Below, piece after piece: positions 52,227 through 60,798 of a stretch of DNA of 64,000 nt (position 1 is its first letter; every line of letters starts with the position of its first letter). Below the pieces are notes generated by a model that searched no databases, was not told the origin of the DNA, and saw nothing but the letters and a program-made list of their open reading frames with translations. The translations under genes were made by a program, and so were the position numbers. This DNA comes from Methanomassiliicoccaceae archaeon (GTDB lineage: Archaea; Thermoplasmatota; Thermoplasmata; Methanomassiliicoccales; Methanomethylophilaceae), in assembly GCA_034928305.1 (NCBI GenBank), contig JAYFOZ010000005.1, forward strand, positions 83,011 through 147,010, read 5' to 3'.

Positions 52227-53591
52227 ATGTCAGACAAGAAGGAACTAAGCGTTGAAGAGAAGCTTGCGAAGGCCAACAAGCCCGGAGAGGATGCGAAGAT
52301 CCTCCACAAGTTCTACGGAGGAAAGATCGAGACGGTACCCAAGGCGTGCGTAAGGTCGTACGACGACTTCTCCATATGGTACTCGCCCGGAGTGGCGGCC
52401 CCCTGCAAGCAGATAGCCGCGGACCCGGAGCTGGTCTACGACCTCACATGCAAGTGGAACACCGTAGCGGTGGTATCCGACGGAACCAGGGTGCTGGGGC
52501 TCGGAGACATCGGCCCCGAGGCCGCCATGCCCGTGATGGAGGGCAAGGCGATGCTTTTCAAGTACCTGGGAGGCGTGGACTGCGTCCCCATATGTCTGGA
52601 CACCAAGGACCCCGATAAGATCATCGAGACCGTACGCCTCATCGCGCCTTCGTTCGGAGGCATAAACTTAGAAGACATATCCAACCCCAAGTGCTTCGAC
52701 ATCCTCGACGCGCTCAGGGAGGACTGCAAGATCCCCGTATGGCACGACGACCAGCAGGGGACCGCGACCGTAGAGGTCGCGGGGGCGATAAACGCCCTCA
52801 AACTCGTCGGCAAGAAGCTCGAGACCGCAAGCTTCACGATCCTGGGCGCAGGGGCGGCGTCCATTGCGATCTCCAGGCTGCTCCTCAACGTGGGCGTCGA
52901 TCCGAAGAACATGTGCGTGTGCGATTCGACCGGGATACTGAACAACCAGAGGACCGAGCTCAAGGGGACGTTCAGGCAGAAGTGGGAGCTGTGCGAGAAG
53001 ACCAACGGCGCCGGCAAGACCGGCGGGATGAAGGAAGCGATCAAGGACGCCGATATAGTCGTAGCCGCGTCCAAGCCCGGGCCCGGGACGATACCGCCCG
53101 AGTATCTGGACGGAATGGCGGACGACGCCATCGTCTTCGCAACCGCGAACCCGACCCCGGAGATATGGCCATGGGAGGCGAAGGAGCACGGCGTGAAGGT
53201 TTTCGCCACCGGACGTTCCGACTTCCCGAACCAGGTCAACAACTCCATGGGATTCCCTGCGATATTCCGCGGAGTGCTCGACGTGAGGGCGAAGACGATC
53301 ACCGACACCATGTGCCTAGCGGCGGCCAAGGAACTTGCCAAGTTCGCGGAGAACTCCAAGGAGGGACTGACGGCGGAGCACATCATACCGAGCATGGCGG
53401 ATTCGGAAGTGTTCCCGCTCGAAGCGGCCGCGGTGGGAATGCAGGCCCAGAAGGAAGGCGTCGCCAGGCTCAAGCTGAGCAGGCAGGAGCTCTTCGACAG
53501 GGCGGAGTTCATGATAAACAGGTCCAGGGGCCTGACGGCGAAGATGATGAAGGACGGATTCATCAAGGACCCGTCCGGCGTTGTGGACTAA
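52227..53591 (+). CDS. maeB: Malic enzyme (malate dehydrogenase, oxaloacetate-decarboxylating)
   Basis: The 454-aa enzyme converts malate to pyruvate and CO2 with NAD(P)+. It has Y-S-P-G-V-A-A-P-C (about residue 52), the G-D-I-G-P-E-A-A-M-P-V-M-E-G-K (about 92-106) metal/substrate motif and W-H-D-D-Q-Q-G-T-A-T (about 172). The nucleotide-binding G-A-G-A-A-S-I-A-I (about 210) and C-terminal N-N-S-M-G-F-P (about 338) complete it. It lacks the phosphotransacetylase-like tail of bacterial MaeB. GAGGAAGGA precedes the ATG, and a clear terminator follows. Confidence 0.94.
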   Translation: MSDKKELSVEEKLAKANKPGEDAKILHKFYGGKIETVPKACVRSYDDFSIWYSPGVAAPCKQIAADPELVYDLTCKWNTVAVVSDGTRVLGLGDIGPEAAMPVMEGKAMLFKYLGGVDCVPICLDTKDPDKIIETVRLIAPSFGGINLEDISNPKCFDILDALREDCKIPVWHDDQQGTATVEVAGAINALKLVGKKLETASFTILGAGAASIAISRLLLNVGVDPKNMCVCDSTGILNNQRTELKGTFRQKWELCEKTNGAGKTGGMKEAIKDADIVVAASKPGPGTIPPEYLDGMADDAIVFATANPTPEIWPWEAKEHGVKVFATGRSDFPNQVNNSMGFPAIFRGVLDVRAKTITDTMCLAAAKELAKFAENSKEGLTAEHIIPSMADSEVFPLEAAAVGMQAQKEGVARLKLSRQELFDRAEFMINRSRGLTAKMMKDGFIKDPSGVVD

Positions 53592-53598
53592 ATCTCTT

Positions 53599-53626
53599 AA
53601 GGGGCCGGGAGGCCCCTTCCTCTTTC
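53599..53626 (+). terminator. Hairpin terminator after malic enzyme
   Basis: GGGGCC and GGCCCC arms (53601-53616) enclose a four-base loop and are followed by TTCCTCTTTC, a pyrimidine-rich tail that fits an archaeal intrinsic terminator. Confidence 0.7.
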
Positions 53627-53716
53627 AAACGGACATACGGCCGGGCTGCGTTGCATCCGGTATCGCTCGATGTAAACGGTTATACATCCAAAGATGCATT
53701 CGTTGCGAGGTATCCA

Positions 53717-54610
53717 ATGAAAGGCATCATTCTCGCCGCTGGCGCCGGGACCAGGCTGTATCCGGTCTCCATGCCCATATCCAAAGTCCTGCTCCCCGTG
53801 TACGACAAGCCGATGGTCTACTATCCTCTGTCGAACCTTATGATGGGAGGCATCCGTGACATACTCGTAATAACGAACGAGGAGGACGACCCGAAGTTCA
53901 GGAAGCTTCTGGGCGACGGCTCCCAGTTCGGAGTGCATATCGATTATCTGATACAGTACGTGCCGAAAGGGATCTCGGACGCGTTCATCATCGCCGAGAA
54001 ATGGATAGGCGGGGATGATGTGGTCTTGATACTGGGGGACAACATATTTTGCGGCCCGGACATGCAGGACCTTATAGCGTCAGCGATCAAGGAGAACGAA
54101 GGCGCGACGGTGTTCGGATATCGTGTAGAGGATCCGAAGAGTTTTGGGGTGGTCGAGTTCGACGATGACATGAACGCTATATCGATAGAGGAGAAGCCAG
54201 AGAATCCGAAGTCGAACTACGCCGTCGTCGGATTGTATTTCTACGACGGCAGGGCATGCGAGTTCGCCAAGACCCTGTTGCCCTCGGCTAAAAGAAATGA
54301 ACTGGAGATAACCGATCTGAATATCATATATATGGAAGAAGGCAGGCTGAAGGTCAAATTACTTGGCGATAAAGTCAGATGGTTCGATGCAGGAACGTTC
54401 GATTCGCTGCTGGAAGCGGGAAATTTCATCAAGGACGTTCAGAAAAGAACCTCCAGAAATATAGGATGTCCCGAAGAGATAGCTTTGAACAAGGGGTTCG
54501 TCACGAAAGAAGAAGTGATCGAGCGGATCAGCAAGTTCAAGGAAAACAGTTATCAGATCTATGTGAAAGAGACATGCTCTGTAAAACAGCCTACGAATAA
54601 TGCTGGGTAA
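53717..54610 (+). CDS. rmlA: Glucose-1-phosphate thymidylyltransferase RmlA
   Basis: The 297-aa nucleotidyltransferase makes dTDP-glucose. The G-A-G-T-R-L-Y-P (residues 9-16) nucleotide loop, the P-V-Y-D-K-P-M-V-Y-Y-P-L motif (about 27-38), L-G-D-N-I-F (about 109) and the E-K-P motif (about 160) are intact. The reading frame is open far upstream into maeB on another frame, but homology begins at the ATG at 53717, behind a TATA-like gttatacat. It is the last gene with the genome's usual GC-rich codons; AT-rich genes follow. The dTDP-sugar genes rmlB-D are not in the window. Confidence 0.93.
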   Translation: MKGIILAAGAGTRLYPVSMPISKVLLPVYDKPMVYYPLSNLMMGGIRDILVITNEEDDPKFRKLLGDGSQFGVHIDYLIQYVPKGISDAFIIAEKWIGGDDVVLILGDNIFCGPDMQDLIASAIKENEGATVFGYRVEDPKSFGVVEFDDDMNAISIEEKPENPKSNYAVVGLYFYDGRACEFAKTLLPSAKRNELEITDLNIIYMEEGRLKVKLLGDKVRWFDAGTFDSLLEAGNFIKDVQKRTSRNIGCPEEIALNKGFVTKEEVIERISKFKENSYQIYVKETCSVKQPTNNAG

Positions 54611-54955
54611 AAAATTGATAACCGGTTTTTGTTGATATTTCCTAACATCAATCCATTTTTTTACAACGCTGGTGGTCCGCGAGTGTAATCCGATTGGGAT
54701 GCCCGTTTATTTGAATGGTGGTTGGAATGATTTAAGACATAATTATTATTGGAGACTAATGCTGAATAATTGTCGAAAATCAAAACAATGTCGTTTAGCT
54801 GCATATTCATGAATAATGTACAACACACGAGTCTATCATACGCATTAATAACAGAGATGCCCTGTATTGTAAGCATAATGAACCCAAGGCAGTTATTGCT
54901 CCATATGGAACAATAATTTAGTCATCGAGAAACAAACGAAAAGAGGCAGTATAAT
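54611..54955. other. AT-rich intergenic region at the left edge of the polysaccharide island
   Basis: About 345 bases without a credible gene. Composition changes from GC-rich to AT-rich at about 54600. Short frames exist on the minus strand (for example 54661-54876) but lack a ribosome site or family resemblance. The right end holds a purine-rich AGAGGCAG site before the ATP-grasp gene. This may be one junction of the island. Confidence 0.55.
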
Positions 54956-55981
54956 ATGACAAAATCTGTGTTAGTTGCAGGAATGGCAGGAGCTTCCTTA
55001 GGAACCGAAATAATCAAATCACTCTCTTTATGTAATAAGAAATATCAGATTTTTGGTTGTGATATTTCCAAATATGCATATGGTCACTATATGCCCGAAT
55101 TAAAAAAGTCGTTCGTAGTATCATCCGATGACTACGTTCAGAACATAATCAATGTATGTAAAATGAATGATATTTCCCTAATTGTTCCTGGAAGTGACAT
55201 TACTACCGTCCTGTTGGGTAAATCAAAAGATTTACTGGACGAAAACGGGATTCAATTTGCAGGGAACAACGCTGATACGATAAAAATGTGTTCAAACAAA
55301 GCGACATTATTTGAATTTTTTAAAAAAACCGATATCAAAATTCCTGCGACGTACGAAATTAAATCGAGTGAGGAATTGCCTGATATTGCTTATCCGTGTA
55401 TCATCAAACCTGCAACTGAAAGTGGCGGTAGCGTATCGGTGTTTATTGTAAAAAGTAAATCAGAGCTTAAATTATATGCAGAATACATGTTGTGCAATAA
55501 TATTATTCCAATTGTCCAGGAGTATATGTCCCATGAAACCGGTGAATTTACGGTAGGGGTTCTTCATTCTCCCGAGGGTAAATTATTTGGATCTATTGCT
55601 TTGAAACGTATGTTTCATGCTAAAATATCAATATCACAAAAGAGTGAAGCAGGCCTGATTTCTAGTGGGTATAGCCAGGGGGAAATCAACGATTATGAAT
55701 ATATACGCAAGACAGCAGAAAAAATAGCACAAATCTGCGGGAGTACAGGTCCACTTAACGTTCAGGGAAGACTAAAGAATGGTGAATTCTGTCCCTTTGA
55801 AGTCAACCCCCGTTTTTCTGCATCGACGCATCTCAGGGCACTCGCGGGATTTAATGAGATTGACTCCTATATTGATATGATTTCGGGTATTGTGCCCAAA
55901 CAACCAGACGTCAGATGTGGTTTTTACCTGCGTTCCTTCAACCAGGTTTTTGTTTCCCCGGATATGGTGATTGAGAAATGA
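54956..55981 (+). CDS. ATP-grasp domain protein (CarB/PylC-like)
   Basis: The 341-aa protein has an N-terminal Rossmann-like pre-ATP-grasp domain (about 1-110, V-L-V-A-G-M-A-G-A-S-L-G). The ATP-grasp domain contains Y-P-C-I-I-K-P-A-T-E-S-G-G-S (about 142-155) and V-Q-E-Y-M-S (about 186). The metal-binding F-E-V-N-P-R-F-S (about 281-288) follows. Such enzymes form amide or thioester bonds through acyl phosphates. Its stop overlaps the phosphatase-epimerase fusion start (ATGA), so the two probably act on one substrate, for example to attach an amino acid to a sugar. That role is inference. Confidence 0.82.
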   Translation: MTKSVLVAGMAGASLGTEIIKSLSLCNKKYQIFGCDISKYAYGHYMPELKKSFVVSSDDYVQNIINVCKMNDISLIVPGSDITTVLLGKSKDLLDENGIQFAGNNADTIKMCSNKATLFEFFKKTDIKIPATYEIKSSEELPDIAYPCIIKPATESGGSVSVFIVKSKSELKLYAEYMLCNNIIPIVQEYMSHETGEFTVGVLHSPEGKLFGSIALKRMFHAKISISQKSEAGLISSGYSQGEINDYEYIRKTAEKIAQICGSTGPLNVQGRLKNGEFCPFEVNPRFSASTHLRALAGFNEIDSYIDMISGIVPKQPDVRCGFYLRSFNQVFVSPDMVIEK

Positions 55982-57201
55982 TTCGTTGGATAACTGATTA
56001 CATTGGGACTGCGCCCTACCTGGAGGCCGTGTCTGAAAAGGAGGATTATGAAATTCTTGACGTTCGTAACCTTGTGGATAAGCAGGGCAACAATAATTCC
56101 GAAGTTGATTTGAAAATAAAGCAGGGATTGGAATGCTTGTACACTGGGAAAAAATTACTAGTGTGTTGTGACTACGGTATGTCTCGTAGCAACAGTATTG
56201 CAGCCGGTATACTATCGACTTATGAAAAAATATCGATATTTGATGCTATTCGTACAGTGATTGAAAGGACAGGGGAAAAAGAGATTAAGTTACCCATGAT
56301 AAATTCGGTCATATCCTGGAGCGGGTACAATGTGAATGAATCAAGAGATGCTATTCTGGTAACTGGAAGCAAGGGTTTCATAGGGTCTAAACTGATGGAA
56401 AGACTCGATGACCTAAATGTCACAGCACCCCCGAGTGACGAACTCGATTTGTCTAAAGATCGCGTCGAATTGGATTTATTGTTAAAAGAGAATAATATCG
56501 GTACATTAGTTCATTTGGCCAATCCCCGCAAGAATACAACCTATGATGCATTGGGTCAGTCGCTCAGTATGCTGAAGGTTGTACTAGATGCTTGTTTAGC
56601 AAATAATGTCCGCCTAGTTTACGTAAGTAGCTGGATTATATATGAGGGATACAAGGGAGATATATTGGCTGATGAGAACACAGCGATGATTTCCAAATCA
56701 AATTATGGAGACCTTAGAGTGCTATCGGAGAAACTGATCGGTATGTATCTTCAACGCGGGTTGAAATTGATGATGATTCGTGCATGTTCGGTGTACGGTA
56801 TCGAAAAAGATGTTCCTAAATTTATATGGAATTTCATCGATAAGGCTTCAAAAAACGAAACAATTAACACACACGAATATATAAATGGCAATCCAAAGCT
56901 CGATTTGATAAATGTCAACGATCTCGCTGATGTTCTTGAGATTTGTGTTAGGTCGAAAGACACAGGCATTTTTAATATTGGAGGTAACAAAACTCAATCT
57001 ACAAATGAGATTGCACAGTTAATTATCGACCATTTAAGATCTGATAGTAGAATCGTGTCAACAAAAATTGACGATTATGTTGCAAATGTTCAAATGGACA
57101 CAACAGCCTTCTCAAATAGATATCATTGGGAACCGAAGAGATATTTGGGTTTTGAAATCGACAGTATGATTAAAAAGTATCTGGGCAATCCAAACGGTTA
57201 A
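55978..57201 (+). CDS. Fusion of a dual-specificity-phosphatase-like domain and an NAD-dependent epimerase/dehydratase
   Basis: Residues 1-115 hold a cysteine-phosphatase-like domain with the loop L-L-V-C-C-D-Y-G-M-S-R-S (C-x5-R, about 60-71) and an early Asp region (Y-E-I-L-D-V-R-N). Residues 122-405 are an extended SDR with L-V-T-G-S-K-G-F-I-G-S (about 123-133) and L-V-H-L-A-N-P (about 177). S-K-S-N-Y-G-D-L-R (about 240-248) aligns Arg where the catalytic Y-x3-K lysine normally stands. I know no characterised enzyme with this order. It is embedded in a CDP-sugar cluster. Confidence 0.8.
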   Translation: MIRWITDYIGTAPYLEAVSEKEDYEILDVRNLVDKQGNNNSEVDLKIKQGLECLYTGKKLLVCCDYGMSRSNSIAAGILSTYEKISIFDAIRTVIERTGEKEIKLPMINSVISWSGYNVNESRDAILVTGSKGFIGSKLMERLDDLNVTAPPSDELDLSKDRVELDLLLKENNIGTLVHLANPRKNTTYDALGQSLSMLKVVLDACLANNVRLVYVSSWIIYEGYKGDILADENTAMISKSNYGDLRVLSEKLIGMYLQRGLKLMMIRACSVYGIEKDVPKFIWNFIDKASKNETINTHEYINGNPKLDLINVNDLADVLEICVRSKDTGIFNIGGNKTQSTNEIAQLIIDHLRSDSRIVSTKIDDYVANVQMDTTAFSNRYHWEPKRYLGFEIDSMIKKYLGNPNG

Positions 57202-57226
57202 AAGCTGATACCATGGTGGGGAGGTC

Positions 57227-58003
57227 ATGAAAGTAGTTATCCTGGCAGGTGGGCTGGGAACAAGAATATCGGAGGAATCTCACCTCAAACCAAAGCCCAT
57301 GATAGAGCTGGGAGAGATGCCGATTCTTTGGCACATCATGAAGATTTACTCCTACCACGGATTCAATGATTTCGTTATCTGTGCGGGCTACAAGCAATAC
57401 AAAATTAAGGAATTTTTTGCAAACTATAACCTATATAAAAGTGATGTTACATTTAACCTAGGTGCCAACGGTCTAATTGAAAGACATTGTGATAATTCTG
57501 AGCCCTGGAATGTAACGATTATGGATACAGGTATGAATACACAGACTGGTGGCAGGATAAAAAGAGTGTCTAAATTTATTGAAGATGAAACGTTTATGGT
57601 CACATATGGTGATGGCGTCTCCGATATTAACATCGGCAATTTGGTTGAATTTCACAAGAAACACGAAAAGATTGCCACAATCACGGCAGTTCAGCCAGGG
57701 GGGAGATTCGGAACGCTCACTCTCGATAACAACAATGTAACCAACTTCTGCGAGAAGAGGAAAGAAGACGGCGGCTGGATAAATGGTGGCTTTATGGTCA
57801 TGGAACCCAGTGTATTGGATTTTATCGCTGGAGATTCAACAGTTTTCGAGAAGGAGCCGTTAGAAACAATTACGAGTAAAGGTCAATTGATGGCATTCAA
57901 ACATTATGGCTTCTGGCAATGCATGGATACATTGAGAGATAAGAACTATCTGGACTCTCTTCTCAGCGAAGGATCTGCACCATGGGTTAAATGGGATGAT
58001 TAA
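57227..58003 (+). CDS. rfbF: Glucose-1-phosphate cytidylyltransferase RfbF
   Basis: The 258-aa enzyme makes CDP-glucose from CTP. M-K-V-V-I-L-A-G-G-L-G-T-R (1-13), K-P-K-P-M-I-E-L-G (about 21-29) and the Y-G-D-G-V-S-D motif (about 127) are typical of RfbF, as is the long loop with E-P-W-N-V-T-I-M-D-T-G. It starts the CDP-6-deoxysugar part of the island. The GGGAGG site (about 57220) precedes the ATG. Confidence 0.93.
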   Translation: MKVVILAGGLGTRISEESHLKPKPMIELGEMPILWHIMKIYSYHGFNDFVICAGYKQYKIKEFFANYNLYKSDVTFNLGANGLIERHCDNSEPWNVTIMDTGMNTQTGGRIKRVSKFIEDETFMVTYGDGVSDINIGNLVEFHKKHEKIATITAVQPGGRFGTLTLDNNNVTNFCEKRKEDGGWINGGFMVMEPSVLDFIAGDSTVFEKEPLETITSKGQLMAFKHYGFWQCMDTLRDKNYLDSLLSEGSAPWVKWDD

Positions 58004-58564
58004 ATGGGAAGCTTTTTGATAAAAACTACAAATCTCGCTGGCGCGTATGTGATTGATTGTGCACCCAATGAGGATTGTCGCGGAATGTTTTCTCGTTGGT
58101 TCTGCACTGAAGAGTTGTCGGTTGTTTTCGGTAAAAGGAAAATCGTAAACGTTAATTTCTCACGGACGGCTAGAAAAGGCACTATCCGGGGCATGCATTT
58201 CCAAAACCCCCCCTATTCCGAGATGAAAATTGTCCGCTGCATTAAAGGTAGAATAGCTGACACTATTGTAGATATTCGTGAAGAATCCGATACATTCCTC
58301 GAGCACTATTCCGTAGAGTTATCTGATGAAAACATGAGGATGCTCGTTGTGCCTGAAGGTTTTGCTCACGGTTTCCAGACGCTTGAAGACAACTGCGAGA
58401 TAATGTATCTCGTCACAGAGCATTACAATCAGTACGCCGAAGGCGGTCTCAGATATTCCGATCCGAAATTGGCAATATGCTGGCCATTGCCCATATCCGG
58501 CATTTCTGATAAAGATGCTAATCACGAATTAATTGGCGATGATTACAAAGGTGTAAGGCTATGA
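58004..58564 (+). CDS. dTDP-4-dehydrorhamnose 3,5-epimerase-family protein
   Basis: The 186-aa cupin-type epimerase has the RmlC pattern: N-F-S-R-T-A-R-K-G-T-I-R-G-M-H-F-Q (about 47-63) with the catalytic His, and V-P-E-G-F-A-H-G-F-Q-T-L (about 114-125). The Y-S-D-P (about 151) motif follows. In this setting, after RfbF and with RfbG two genes on, it most likely epimerises a CDP-4-keto-6-deoxy sugar, not the dTDP form. It is directly adjacent to rfbF and overlaps the aminotransferase gene by four bases. Confidence 0.88.
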   Translation: MGSFLIKTTNLAGAYVIDCAPNEDCRGMFSRWFCTEELSVVFGKRKIVNVNFSRTARKGTIRGMHFQNPPYSEMKIVRCIKGRIADTIVDIREESDTFLEHYSVELSDENMRMLVVPEGFAHGFQTLEDNCEIMYLVTEHYNQYAEGGLRYSDPKLAICWPLPISGISDKDANHELIGDDYKGVRL

Positions 58565-59667
58565 TGCGCATTCCAGTAAATAAACCCACAATCACAGGAC
58601 TAGAGTACAAATATGTCGATGACGCTATAAGGACGGGATGGGGCGACCACTGCTATGATTATATCAATAAATTTACTAACCTGCTGAAAGACACTTTCAA
58701 AACAAAGTATGCCTGGCCCACATCTAGCTGCCACGGAGCCATTCATACAATACTAGTCGCCTTGGGTATTGGTCCAGGTGACGAGGTCATAGTACCCGAC
58801 GTCACGTGGATTGGATCTGCATCTCCAATTTGTTGGGTCGGCGCTAAACCAGTTTTTGTGGATATTCTTGAGGATACATGGTGTGTCGATCCAATATCTA
58901 TAGAGAAGAACATTACTTCCAAAACTAAAGCCATCATTGTTGTTCATTTGTATGGTTCGGTCTGCGAAATGGATGAAATTATGTCTATTTCCAAGAAGTA
59001 CAACCTGCCGGTTATAGAAGATGCGGCGGAGGCAGTAGGGTCTGAATACAAAGGAAGATTGGTAGGAAGTATTGCAGATTTCGGAGTGTTTTCGTTCCAT
59101 GGAACAAAAACCTTCACCACAGGCGAAGGAGGGGCGATCGTTTCCAGCAGGGACGACCTCGCTGACAAGATTTCTACAATCTGCAATCAGGGAAGGAAGC
59201 CTGGGCAACACATAATGTTCTGGGTCGACGAAATAGGATTGAAGTATAAAATGTCTAACCTCGATGCCGCACTGGGGTGTGCCCAGTTTGAAAGGTTTGA
59301 TGAGCTGGTAGCGAAGAAACGTCAGATTTTTGAATGGTATGCAAAAGAGCTCAAAGACGTTCCCGACACTAAGATGAATGTTGAGCAGAGTTACGCCAAA
59401 AGCTTATACTGGATGCCGTCGATAATCTTTGGCGACACCTATAGTTTCGATCGTGAACAGCTGATTAGGAAGATGAATGCGGACGGAATAGGCGTGAGGC
59501 CATTCTTTTTCCCGATAAGCATGTTTCCGATGTTCGATGATTGTCCTTGGAATAGTGTTAGTTACAGATTATATGTCCGTGGAATAAACCTTCCGAGTTA
59601 CCATGATATGACTCGGGACGAAGTTAAGGATGTCTGTAGGTCCCTACTGATAAATTTAGATGTTTGA
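58561..59667 (+). CDS. DegT/DnrJ/EryC1/StrS-family sugar aminotransferase
   Basis: This 368-aa PLP enzyme adds an amino group to a keto sugar nucleotide. The PLP lysine lies in F-S-F-H-G-T-K-T-F-T-T-G-E-G-G (about 176-190). I-E-D-A-A-E-A-V-G-S (about 152-161) carries the ring-stacking Asp. Because the lysine is present, it is not the RfbH/E1 3-dehydrase, in which His replaces it. The set RfbF, RfbG, epimerase and this enzyme would give a CDP-linked amino-dideoxy sugar. Confidence 0.9.
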   Translation: MMRIPVNKPTITGLEYKYVDDAIRTGWGDHCYDYINKFTNLLKDTFKTKYAWPTSSCHGAIHTILVALGIGPGDEVIVPDVTWIGSASPICWVGAKPVFVDILEDTWCVDPISIEKNITSKTKAIIVVHLYGSVCEMDEIMSISKKYNLPVIEDAAEAVGSEYKGRLVGSIADFGVFSFHGTKTFTTGEGGAIVSSRDDLADKISTICNQGRKPGQHIMFWVDEIGLKYKMSNLDAALGCAQFERFDELVAKKRQIFEWYAKELKDVPDTKMNVEQSYAKSLYWMPSIIFGDTYSFDREQLIRKMNADGIGVRPFFFPISMFPMFDDCPWNSVSYRLYVRGINLPSYHDMTRDEVKDVCRSLLINLDV

Positions 59668-59688
59668 TTGATAGTGGATGGATTATAT

Positions 59689-60774
59689 ATGAGCACAACC
59701 AACAAGATACTGCCCGATTTTTCCGTGTTAAAGGGTAAAAAAATACTGATAACAGGGCATACAGGATTTAAGGGATCTTGGATGTGTATGATACTTCAGA
59801 CGATGGGTGTCAGTGTATATGGTTACGCTCTCGAACCGCCAACCAATCCAAATATGTTCGATATTCTTGAGTTACGCAAATCAGTAAATTCTGAAATAGG
59901 AGACATCAGAGATATTGAGCACCTCAATTCCTATGTTAACCAGGTAAAGCCGGATGTAATTATCCATATGGCTGCCCAGCCGATTGTACTGATGGGCTAC
60001 AAACAACCTCGTGAAACATATGAAATCAATGTTTTGGGAACAGTAAATGTTCTAGAAGTTGCCAGAAATTGTAGTTCTGTTAAAGCAGTATTAAACGTCA
60101 CTACGGATAAGGTATACTATAATAACGAATCGGGTGACTATCTCAAAGAATCTGATCGCTTAGATGGATACGATCCATACTCTAATTCAAAAAGTTGTTC
60201 AGAATTGGTTACGGGCTGTTACAGGAGGTGTTTTTTCAAAGATATCAAATGCTCTCTTGTTACTGCAAGGGCAGGTAATGTGATAGGCGGTGGCGATTTT
60301 GCAGTTAACAGGATTATTCCTGATTGCATTAAATACACAATGAACAAAGAATCAATTGTAATTAGGAATCCTAATTCTACACGTCCATACCAGCATGTTT
60401 TGGAGCCATTATTTGCTTATCTATTGATAATCTCAGCGCAATTGCGCGGAATTCCACTGTCAGATTCGTATAATATTGGTCCAGACTACAACGGATGCGT
60501 TACCTCTGGAGAATTAGCGACATTGTTTTGTAATCATTGGGGCCCTGGTGCTTCGTGGACCAGCCAGAATGGTACCGGACCACACGAGGCCAACTATCTG
60601 CGCCTCGACACCGATTTAATCAAATCTGATTTCTTGATTAAACATTGTCTCACTATCGACGATGCAATAAGGTTGACAGTTGAATGGACAAAATCCGCAA
60701 TTAACGAAGAGGATATTGTGAAAACAACAAAGTCCCAAATAAAATATTATTTCGGACTGTTCAAAGAGTCTTGA
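59689..60774 (+). CDS. rfbG: CDP-glucose 4,6-dehydratase RfbG
   Basis: The 361-aa extended SDR makes CDP-4-keto-6-deoxyglucose. NAD binding: I-L-I-T-G-H-T-G-F-K-G-S-W (about 19-31); H-M-A-A-Q-P-I-V (about 93-100); catalytic Y-S-N-S-K (about 160-164). The G-H-T-G-F-K-G motif is typical of CDP-glucose dehydratases. A TTG at 59668 would add seven residues; the ATG at 59689 follows a GGATGGA site. It acts between RfbF and the epimerase or aminotransferase. Confidence 0.92.
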   Translation: MSTTNKILPDFSVLKGKKILITGHTGFKGSWMCMILQTMGVSVYGYALEPPTNPNMFDILELRKSVNSEIGDIRDIEHLNSYVNQVKPDVIIHMAAQPIVLMGYKQPRETYEINVLGTVNVLEVARNCSSVKAVLNVTTDKVYYNNESGDYLKESDRLDGYDPYSNSKSCSELVTGCYRRCFFKDIKCSLVTARAGNVIGGGDFAVNRIIPDCIKYTMNKESIVIRNPNSTRPYQHVLEPLFAYLLIISAQLRGIPLSDSYNIGPDYNGCVTSGELATLFCNHWGPGASWTSQNGTGPHEANYLRLDTDLIKSDFLIKHCLTIDDAIRLTVEWTKSAINEEDIVKTTKSQIKYYFGLFKES

Positions 60775-60798
60775 TATTTAATACTGGGCGGGAACAAT

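Noticed and set aside
52691..53716. Upstream in-frame extension of RmlA to 639 aa
   Set aside because: The added part lies in a wrong frame of malic enzyme and crosses its terminator; RmlA homology begins at 53717.
54661..54876. 71-codon minus-strand frame in the AT-rich gap before the ATP-grasp gene
   Set aside because: No ribosome site, family resemblance or codon bias; likely chance.
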